From the NCBI RefSeq assembly GCF_036567765.1, contig NZ_DATCTU010000081.1, positions 142,360 through 206,359 of the forward strand: a DNA stretch of 64,000 nucleotides, written 5' to 3'. Of the stretch, positions 58,300-64,000 are shown in pieces; position 1 is the first letter of the stretch; each line of letters starts with the position of its first letter. The DNA comes from Pseudobacteroides sp. Lineage in GTDB: Bacteria; Bacillota; Clostridia; Acetivibrionales; DSM-2933. The notes beneath the pieces are model-generated. The model was given only the letters and a program-made list of their open reading frames with translations. It made no database searches and was not told the origin of the DNA. The position numbers were made by a program, and so were the translations under genes.

Positions 58300-58512
58300 A
58301 TGGCAAACAACAATAACAACAGCAAAACTCAGTTTGATAACATGAAGTATGAAATAGCTAAAGAAATCGGTGTAAACTTAAAGCAGGGATATAACGGCGA
58401 CTTGACTGCAAGAGAAGCAGGAAAGGTTGGCGGTAATATAGTTAAGAAGGTTTTCCAGTCATACACTGGTAACAGCTATCCTACTGAAAAATTAAACGAC
58501 ACTTCCAGATAA
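58300..58512 (+). CDS. Alpha/beta-type small acid-soluble spore protein
   Basis: This SASP of 70 residues coats spore DNA and is degraded by GPR protease at germination. The core is typical: KYEIAKEIGVNL, where GPR cleaves within the IAKEIGV-type sequence, then KQGYNGDLTAREAGKVGGNIVKKV. The N-terminus is Asn-rich. GGGAGGTG stands before the ATG. It is monocistronic, with a hairpin and a terminator downstream. Forespore expression is expected from the family. Confidence 0.95.
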   Translation: MANNNNNSKTQFDNMKYEIAKEIGVNLKQGYNGDLTAREAGKVGGNIVKKVFQSYTGNSYPTEKLNDTSR

Positions 58513-58541
58513 TTGTAATTAATACTCTGGCATAGTATCTG

Positions 58542-58595
58542 GTGCTTTTTAACATTACAACTCTAAAATAGTTATTCCATAATGTTAAAAAGCAC
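58542..58595 (+). terminator. Long hairpin after the SASP gene
   Basis: GTGCTTTTTAACATTA pairs perfectly with TAATGTTAAAAAGCAC across a 22-base loop, 29 bases after the SASP stop. No T-run follows, so it may stabilise the mRNA rather than terminate it. Confidence 0.55.
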
Positions 58596-58701
58596 ATAAT
58601 TGAATACTAATAATAATTCATAAGATTTATAATTAATAAATTCTGTGAATAGAGTTAAATCTTCATTGCTAAATTTCACTTCGTAGTTTAGCATTTAGAG
58701 G

Positions 58702-58731
58702 GCCCTCAGATAAAATATTTGAGGGCTTTTT
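58702..58731 (+). terminator. Intrinsic terminator downstream of the SASP gene
   Basis: GCCCTCAGA (58702-58710) pairs with TTTGAGGGC (58718-58726; one wobble) and TTTTT follows directly. Confidence 0.75.
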
Positions 58732-58830
58732 CAACGTTTTATTTTGTTTTAATTATTTATTTAATGAGCTTGGTTACTGTCATGAGGAATTATGGTGGAA
58801 ACATACAATAATTTCCCATACAAAAAAAGA

Positions 58831-58862
58831 ATCAGGCAGACATCTACTGCTGTCTACCTGAT
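58831..58862 (-). terminator. Terminator of the CotF-like gene pair
   Basis: On the minus strand ATCAGGTAGACA pairs with TGTCTGCCTGAT (one G-U) and TTCTTTTTTTG follows. It lies about 30 bases after the stop of the CotF-like gene. Confidence 0.8.
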
Positions 58863-58894
58863 CTTTCTATACTTTTATTGATTCATGTACAGTT

Positions 58895-59155
58895 TTATAC
58901 GTTAATTCTTGCTACTTCCTGCTGAGCCTTACTTATATCCTGCTGACTTGCAAGTGAAGTTTTATACCATCCTTTTTGGTTCATCATATCAAAGATTTGC
59001 TTTTGATGATTGAATGTACTTGTAAGAATAACAGTTGCATCATTTCTTAAAAACTGATTTGTGCTTTCAAGCACAAGATTTGTCAAAGAAGATGCTGCAA
59101 GCTTGTGTTCATTTAATAAAATGGACATAACTTCCTGATCAGATATACTTCTCAT
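58895..59155 (-). CDS. CotF-like spore coat protein
   Basis: This helical protein of 86 residues has CotF-family features: the segment MSILLNEHKLAASSLTNLVLES is followed by a second helix ending FDMMNQKGWYKT. CotF-type proteins are found in the spore coat, but also in vegetative cells of Clostridia. It overlaps nothing and lies 12 bases after the related small gene at 59168, so the two form an operon. No signal peptide is present. Confidence 0.8.
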   Translation of the reverse strand: MRSISDQEVMSILLNEHKLAASSLTNLVLESTNQFLRNDATVILTSTFNHQKQIFDMMNQKGWYKTSLASQQDISKAQQEVARINV

Positions 59156-59167
59156 TTCTTATCCTCC

Positions 59168-59365
59168 TTACTGTATAGTGGCTGAGTTAATATGTTTTAT
59201 AAGGGTTTGTAAATCATTTCTGTGATCTTTCACCATTTGCTGGCATAAAGTTTTTATTTGTGCATCGTTACAGAGTTCTGCACAGCTTTCCATAATTTTA
59301 ATACTGTTTTGTGTCATCTCAATGTTATCCTGCACCAACATAAGCTCTTTTGAAGTAAGTGACAT
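59168..59365 (-). CDS. Small CotF-like helical protein, partner of the downstream coat protein
   Basis: This 65-residue, all-helical protein has the four-helix-bundle ferritin-like pattern of half a CotF domain (SKELMLVQDNIEMTQNSIKIMESCAE). Two cysteines lie near the centre. It starts the two-gene unit with 58895-59155; GGAGGGT lies upstream of the ATG. Many CotF proteins contain both halves in one chain, so this pair may be a split version. Confidence 0.7.
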   Translation of the reverse strand: MSLTSKELMLVQDNIEMTQNSIKIMESCAELCNDAQIKTLCQQMVKDHRNDLQTLIKHINSATIQ

Positions 59366-59637
59366 ATGCTACCCTCCTTAAATTATTAATAGTTTTATCA
59401 TATCAGTAAATATGATTTGCATTTTTTCCTGATATATTCATTTATATATTTGATTATGTAAAAATCATTTTTAATACATAACCGAGGTAATCAAGGTAAA
59501 AATATAAATAATAGCAATAGATTTATTCTACAGTACATTTTCTCACGATAACAACCAAGGTTGCAAAATTCCTTTGGGATTTTGTTCCTTAAGGGCTTTA
59601 TAGGTTTAATTTAAATATGAATTGAAAGGATGATTTT

Positions 59638-60315
59638 GTGTTAGTAGTTTTCATAAGAACTCTCATACTCTTTTTAATAGTCGTTATTGTCATGCGTGCA
59701 ATGGGAAAACGTCAAATCGGTCAGCTGCAGCCGTTTGAACTGGCAGTTGCCATTATGATATCCGAATTGGCAGCCGTCCCAATGCAAAACACCGGAATCC
59801 CTCTAGTAAATGGTATTATTCCAATTATTACCTTGCTGGTTGCACAGATTACCTTATCGCTAATATCCCTAAAAAGTATCAAAGCACGCAGTATCATATG
59901 TGGAAGACCCAATATTCTTATAGAAAACGGCAAGATTAATGAAGTTAATTTAAGAAAGGAGCTATACACAATGAACGACCTGCTAGAACAGCTTAGAATT
60001 AAGGGCACAAGCAATATTTCAGACGTTGAGTATGCTATTCTCGAGACAAATGGCCAGCTTAGCATTATTCCAAAATCTCAAAAGAGGCCCCTTACCCCTG
60101 AAGACATAAAAATAGAAACTAACTATGAAGGCATACCACTAGACTTGGTAATTGACGGTGATGTTAACTATAATAATCTTAAAAAGGCTAAGCTCGATGA
60201 AAAGTGGCTGATGAATGAATTAAATAATTGCGGTATCAACAATACAAAAGATGCTTTATTTGTCAGCTTGGACTCTAGCGGAAAAGTCTACTTTCAGAAA
60301 AAAGCCCAGAACTAA
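59638..60315 (+). CDS. DUF421/YetF-domain membrane protein
   Basis: This 225-residue membrane protein has three N-terminal helices (LVVFIRTLILFLIVVIVMR, about 30-50, 60-80) and two cytosolic YetF domains (about 90-215). The family segment MGKRQIGQLQPFELAVAIMISELAA is clear. YetF-type proteins are common in spore formers and some have been linked to spore properties, but the molecular function is unknown. The start is GTG 59638 after AAAGGATG. It lies 14 bases before the DUF4363 gene, a pairing often seen in Clostridia and Bacilli. Confidence 0.88.
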   Translation: MLVVFIRTLILFLIVVIVMRAMGKRQIGQLQPFELAVAIMISELAAVPMQNTGIPLVNGIIPIITLLVAQITLSLISLKSIKARSIICGRPNILIENGKINEVNLRKELYTMNDLLEQLRIKGTSNISDVEYAILETNGQLSIIPKSQKRPLTPEDIKIETNYEGIPLDLVIDGDVNYNNLKKAKLDEKWLMNELNNCGINNTKDALFVSLDSSGKVYFQKKAQN

Positions 60316-60329
60316 GGAGGGATATTAAA

Positions 60330-60719
60330 TTGCATTATACGAAAGTAATTGTTGGAACTATCCTTTTAGTATCTGCCATGCTGGCTTTCAGTATTGCCAG
60401 TTCATACTATTTAAGCCATTCAGCCAGCAAAATAGATACCCACATAAGAAACGTAGAGGCAAATTCAAGAGCTGATAATTGGACAAACGCAAATAATGAA
60501 CTTACCAACCTGGAAAAAGAGTGGGAAAAGTCATCAAGAACTTGGGCTTTACTAATTGATCATGTAGAAATTGATAATATAGACAACTCACTTACCCGTA
60601 TGAAAGAATATATCAAAGCAAAAAATAGTGTCTTATCTCTAGGAGAGCTTGCAAACTTAAAGCAGTATGTAAACCACATTCCGCAAAAGGAATCTTTTAA
60701 CTTTAATAATATCTTTTAA
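60330..60719 (+). CDS. DUF4363-family protein
   Basis: This 129-residue protein has one N-terminal transmembrane helix (VIVGTILLVSAMLAFSIASSYYL) and an extracellular helical domain (SKIDTHIRNVEANSRADNW..., LEKEWEKSSRTWALLIDH). The start is TTG 60330 with AAGGAGGG 8 bases upstream. It is cotranscribed with the DUF421 gene and ends at a good terminator. Function is unknown; the constant pairing suggests that the two act together. Confidence 0.85.
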   Translation: MHYTKVIVGTILLVSAMLAFSIASSYYLSHSASKIDTHIRNVEANSRADNWTNANNELTNLEKEWEKSSRTWALLIDHVEIDNIDNSLTRMKEYIKAKNSVLSLGELANLKQYVNHIPQKESFNFNNIF

Positions 60720-60737
60720 ATTGATAAACTGATTGTT

Positions 60738-60769
60738 AAACTGACCTTGTCAATAAAAGGTCAGTTTTT
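60738..60769 (+). terminator. Terminator of the DUF421-DUF4363 unit
   Basis: AAACTGACCTT (60738-60748) pairs with AAGGTCAGTTT (60757-60767) and T-residues follow. Confidence 0.85.
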
Positions 60770-60843
60770 ATATTCAGATCATTTGTATTTATAGATTTTC
60801 TTTGTTAAACTATATGTTATATTTTAGTTTACTCTGTTCCTGT

Positions 60844-61851
60844 TTAATTTTTTGTTAAAAGATACAAAATAAATATGATATATTCTATTCCGCACAATAT
60901 AAAAGGTGTAGGTGTCAACACTTTTTTTAGCTTTATCCATAATAATACAATAGATGCTGCCACTAGAGATAGCAAACAACTTACTAATGCAGTATGATTA
61001 AGCTTCCACGAAGTAAACATAATACCAATAGCAACAGGTATGCAGCTTTGAAACACCATGGCACCGCTGATATTCCCAAGTGCAAGAGAATCTTTCCCTT
61101 TCCGTATCCATATAATACTGTTAAATTTCTCAGGCAGTTCAGTAGCAATAGGAGTGATTATTAAAGCGAGGATCATAGGGGAAACATTCAAAAATTCAGC
61201 TATTCCTTCTATATTAGATACAAAAATGTATGAACCGGCAATAATTCCTGTTAAAGCTATTACAAGTTGAAACAAAATAGCAGTCAAACTTACTTTAACA
61301 TCAAAAAACTTCAGTAAATATAGTTTTTCAAGCCTGTCAACTGATGTTTTATCAGATTTTACAGTTAGAATAATATAGTATACATACATTAAAATTAACA
61401 CGGCAGAAACAATAGTTTTGGTTCTAAAATTATCCGTAATAGACATTACTATTGCAATTAGGTACATTATCAAAAAGAATGATATATCTCTGCTTAAAAT
61501 CTTTTTGTTTATCTTAATGTTAGTTTCGCTTTTTCGTTTTTTACTAAATATTATGACACTTAATCCAGTGATAAAGAATGCCAGTGTACTTAGCATAAAC
61601 GGTGCACCTAGTATTGCACCTATCCCTACATCACTAGAACCAGCTTCCCCTTCACCCGTCGATTTTATTATTGCTATTATAGGTATCAATGTTTCAGGCA
61701 GGCAAGTACCCACTGCCGAAAAAATGCTCCCAATGACTCCATCTCCCATTTTAAGCTTCTTTCCAAACCATTCAATTGCGTTAGTAAATAGCTCACAGCT
61801 CAAAAGAATTATTACAAGCCCTAAAACTAATAACATTATATATATTTGCAT
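60844..61851 (-). CDS. Ca2+/cation antiporter (CaCA family, YrbG-like)
   Basis: This 335-residue membrane protein has about ten helices in two inverted halves. The alpha-1 repeat is SAVGTCLPETLIPIIAI and the alpha-2 repeat is ITPIATELPEKFNSIIWIRKGK...GNISGAMVF, both with the conserved acidic residues that bind the cation. It should exchange Ca2+ or Na+ for protons or another cation across the membrane. It is monocistronic, convergent with the DUF4363 gene, and has no partner nearby. Confidence 0.9.
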   Translation of the reverse strand: MQIYIMLLVLGLVIILLSCELFTNAIEWFGKKLKMGDGVIGSIFSAVGTCLPETLIPIIAIIKSTGEGEAGSSDVGIGAILGAPFMLSTLAFFITGLSVIIFSKKRKSETNIKINKKILSRDISFFLIMYLIAIVMSITDNFRTKTIVSAVLILMYVYYIILTVKSDKTSVDRLEKLYLLKFFDVKVSLTAILFQLVIALTGIIAGSYIFVSNIEGIAEFLNVSPMILALIITPIATELPEKFNSIIWIRKGKDSLALGNISGAMVFQSCIPVAIGIMFTSWKLNHTALVSCLLSLVAASIVLLWIKLKKVLTPTPFILCGIEYIIFILYLLTKN

Positions 61852-62090
61852 TTAACTGCCATCCTTTTTTGTTATACCTGTTATATCTCAACAAATATTC
61901 AAGATGTAAGATAATAAATCACTTTTAATATATTCTAAAAAAATGCAAATATTACTATTTCAGCATCTCAATTATTACCCATGCATGCAAAAAGGGAGGT
62001 TGAATTCTGCTGTCCTAAGCAGTATTACAACTCTCCCTGCGATTTATGCGGTGAACTTAATTAAAAATGCCCATCAATTAATTGTAAATC

Positions 62091-64000
62091 TTATTTTTCA
62101 AGCAGTAATTCACTTCCATCTTTTTCATCTCTAATGTATTTATGGTCTCTAGAAGCTTCCTCGATATCTCCAAAAGCCCAATAGTTTGATGCTACGTCCG
62201 GGAATGAAGCTTTTGTTACTTTAAGAGGTCCCCTATAAAGCGTTCTATTGATCATTGTAACAACTTCTGCACGTATTATGTTGTTGTTTGGTCTAAATGT
62301 TCCATCACTGTAGCCCTGAATCAACTTAAACCTGTAAATTTCTTCAATATAGTTTACCGCCCAGTGCTTTTTCAGATCAGTGAAATGTAACTTTGATGGA
62401 GCAATATTCTTAAGATGCAGATAATTGAATATTACTGTCGCCAACTCTGCTCTTGTTATAGGTGCATTAGGATGGAATGTTGAATCCATATAACCCTTAA
62501 ATATACCGCTCTTTGTCACTGCTTCGATATAACCTACTGCCCAGTGCTTGCTAGAAACATCCACATAGCTGCTCTTTACACCACTCTTTACATCAAGGCC
62601 CATAATACGAGCAAACATTGCAGCTACTTCAGCTCTTGTTACATTTTGTTTAGGCTTGAACGTTTTATCCTTATAACCTAAAATGTAAGCACTGTGGCTG
62701 CCTGGGGCAAACCTGTTAGAATATAACATTACTCTGATTGTTGATTTGTCATCATTTCCAGAAGTATTGTTTTCAGGTATGTTAATAGTTTGATTGCTGC
62801 TAATCACAGCTGTATTATCTGTATACTCCTCAGCTTTTGTCAACAAATTAACTTTAACCTTATATTCTTTTATGTATGATTCACCAACAGCAAGGTTGCC
62901 TATATTCCATTCAATCTGGCTTCCGTTAACTGTGCCCTTTGCTGTATCAAGAACTTCGGTAAACTTAGGTATCTGTGCTGTTAACTTAACATTTGTAACA
63001 TCAACTTTACCTATGTTCTTGTATTCAATTGAGTAAGTTATTTCACTTGACTCTTCGTATCTACTCTTGTCTGAACTTATAAATACAGCTATGTCTGCAT
63101 CCTTATTGTAACCAGGTTTTACTGTAGTTGGCTCCACAACAATAATAGGAGTCGCAGTAGGTGTAGGAGTAGCCAGTGATGTCTGTGTCGGTGTTGTTGT
63201 AGTCGGTGTTGCACTTGCAGCAACACTTGGATTCCCCCCTGGTATTTGTGATACAGGTGGTTGCTGAGTTACAGGTGCTTGTGTCGCGGACGGTGTTGCT
63301 GTTGTTGGTGTTGTTACCGATGTTGATGTTGGAGTTACTGTTGCTGTTGTTGGTGTTGTTTCCGGTGTTGCAGTTGGAGTTACAGTCGCTGTTGTTGGTG
63401 TTGTTTCCGGTGTTGCAGTTGAAGTTACTGTGGCTGTTGTTGGTGTTGTTTCCGGTGTTGCAGTTGAAGTTACTGTGGCTGTTGTTGGTGTTGCTTCCGG
63501 TGTTGCAGTTGGAGTTACTGTCGCTGTTGTTGGTGTTGTTTCCGGTGTTGCAGTTGGAGTTACAGTCGCTGTTGTTGGTGTTGCCGATGTTGCAGTTGGG
63601 GTTACTGTAGCTGTAGCTGGTGTTGTTGCAGGTGTTGATGTTACTGTTGAAGATGGCACAGTTTCTATTGTCACACTACCATCTGTAAAACTCGCTCCAA
63701 TGGGTGTCATTATTCCATCTATCAATCCTGAGAATGATCCTACTGAATCCTTGCTTACACTGTATATACCATTTGCTGCAGTACTCTTTACTTTAAATGT
63801 TATACTTGCAAACACTCCGCTGTTTACTATTTGCATATCTTTTTGTGTTGCATCATTAAACAGGAAGTTTATCTTGCCTTCTGATGATTTATTGCTTACA
63901 AAGTTAGCTACTGCAAGTGGTACTATATCTCCTGCTGCTACACTCTTATATTCCAATACATTGGCATCATATCCAACTATAAAGTTGCAGTTGTTTATTC
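62091..64000 (-). CDS. Cell-surface anchoring scaffoldin: cohesin, repeat linker, DUF11-like domain, three SLH repeats (5' partial)
   Basis: Only the last 635 or so residues are in the window; the frame stays open at the edge. The most N-terminal visible part is a cohesin (FIVGYDANVLEYKSVAAGD, NSGVFASITFKVKS, FTDGSVTIE), closest in pattern to type I cohesins. A Thr/Pro linker made of about seven TATVTPTATPETTPT units follows, then a DUF11-like domain (about 280-400 of the visible part) and three SLH repeats (FKPKQNVTRAEVAAMFARI, FHPNAPITRAELATVIFNYL, FRPNNNIIRAEVVTMINRTL). Cohesins bind dockerins and SLH repeats bind the cell wall, so this is an anchoring scaffoldin. The number of cohesins upstream is unknown. 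An SLH scaffoldin with type I-like cohesins recalls ScaB of Pseudobacteroides cellulosolvens. Confidence 0.93.
   Translation of the reverse strand, partial: INNCNFIVGYDANVLEYKSVAAGDIVPLAVANFVSNKSSEGKINFLFNDATQKDMQIVNSGVFASITFKVKSTAANGIYSVSKDSVGSFSGLIDGIMTPIGASFTDGSVTIETVPSSTVTSTPATTPATATVTPTATSATPTTATVTPTATPETTPTTATVTPTATPEATPTTATVTSTATPETTPTTATVTSTATPETTPTTATVTPTATPETTPTTATVTPTSTSVTTPTTATPSATQAPVTQQPPVSQIPGGNPSVAASATPTTTTPTQTSLATPTPTATPIIVVEPTTVKPGYNKDADIAVFISSDKSRYEESSEITYSIEYKNIGKVDVTNVKLTAQIPKFTEVLDTAKGTVNGSQIEWNIGNLAVGESYIKEYKVKVNLLTKAEEYTDNTAVISSNQTINIPENNTSGNDDKSTIRVMLYSNRFAPGSHSAYILGYKDKTFKPKQNVTRAEVAAMFARIMGLDVKSGVKSSYVDVSSKHWAVGYIEAVTKSGIFKGYMDSTFHPNAPITRAELATVIFNYLHLKNIAPSKLHFTDLKKHWAVNYIEEIYRFKLIQGYSDGTFRPNNNIIRAEVVTMINRTLYRGPLKVTKASFPDVASNYWAFGDIEEASRDHKYIRDEKDGSELLLEK
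63298..63609 (-). repeat. 45-bp tandem repeats encoding the Thr/Pro linker of the scaffoldin
   Basis: Seven units begin at 63298, 63343, 63388, 63433, 63478, 63523 and 63568. Six are 45 bp and the last is 42 bp. They encode TATVTPTATPETTPT-type units with a few substitutions (for example Ser for Pro and Ala for Thr). Near identity at DNA level suggests recent expansion and possible length variation between strains. Confidence 0.9.

Larger units (their letters stand above)
58513..58894. other. 382-base non-coding region between the SASP and CotF-like genes, with several hairpins
   Basis: No gene is visible. The region holds a perfect 16-bp stem (58542-58557 with 58580-58595), an imperfect TGCTAAA/TTTAGCA stem (about 58667-58694), an intrinsic terminator (58702-58731) and a minus-strand terminator (58831-58862). 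It is more structured than needed for one SASP transcript end. Confidence 0.6.

Noticed and set aside
63298..63609. Regular repeats considered as a CRISPR array
   Set aside because: The units abut without spacers and keep the reading frame of the linker.
63206..63610. Plus-strand open frame over the scaffoldin repeats
   Set aside because: Leu/Gln-rich translation produced by the 45-bp repeats in antisense; no start signals.

Overview
The window is low-GC DNA from an anaerobic, endospore-forming, cellulose-degrading Clostridia-type bacterium. Spo0A, SpoIVB, SpoIIIAE-AH, DacF, an alpha/beta SASP and CotF-like coat proteins show that it sporulates. A dockerin enzyme, a cohesin protein anchored by SLH repeats, a secreted GH5 cellulase with CBM2 and an SLH-anchored GDPD protein point to the cellulosome-bearing Acetivibrio/Ruminiclostridium/Pseudobacteroides group. 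The genus is inferred from domain content only. Nearly all genes lie on the minus strand.

Layout. 1-5.6 kb: a sugar-ABC binding lipoprotein (its permease apparently starts at the window edge), then the conserved tepA-ylzJ-spoIIIE trio. 5.9-11 kb: a secreted GHL10-amidase fusion, cysK, and a SEC-C/cysteine-cluster protein. 11.3-26.1 kb is the accessory, cell-surface part: GH5-CBM2 cellulase, a dockerin SGNH esterase, a two-gene sensory unit (a cytoplasmic histidine kinase with a LacI-type sugar-binding domain, plus a PAS-HD-GYP protein), two GDPD paralogues (one a 1,624-residue SLH protein), and a 3'-truncated azoreductase between them. 26.4-33.9 kb: PLP synthesis (pdxS, pdxT, HAD) followed by a sulfur-amino-acid block (metA, an Rrf2/CymR-type regulator, O-acetylhomoserine sulfhydrylase, two cystathionine-type enzymes). 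These enzymes need PLP, so the neighbourhood is coherent. 34-39.3 kb: a small membrane protein, two chemoreceptors and a PspC protein.

39.4-58 kb is a long core segment read on the minus strand: dacF, spoIIIAE-AF-AG-AH, asp23, amaP, DUF2273, nusB, xseA, xseB, ispA, dxs, a PilZ protein, tlyA, nadK, argR, recN, spoIVB, spo0A. The order is the familiar clostridial one, except that spoIIIAA-AD, which usually precede spoIIIAE, are absent and dacF stands there. 58-62 kb holds spore proteins, a DUF421-DUF4363 pair and a Ca2+/cation antiporter. 62-64 kb holds the 3' part of an anchoring scaffoldin (type I-like cohesin, 45-bp-repeat linker, DUF11-like domain, three SLH repeats), cut by the window end.

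Best candidates for new biology: the LacI-like-sensor kinase paired with an HD-GYP protein next to cellulosomal genes; the GDPD/SLH paralogues with a tandem degenerate GDPD barrel; the broken spoIIIA operon; and several precise palindromes in promoters or leaders (spoIIIE, pdxST, spo0A) plus a structured element downstream of spo0A. I saw no tRNA, rRNA, CRISPR array or insertion sequence.
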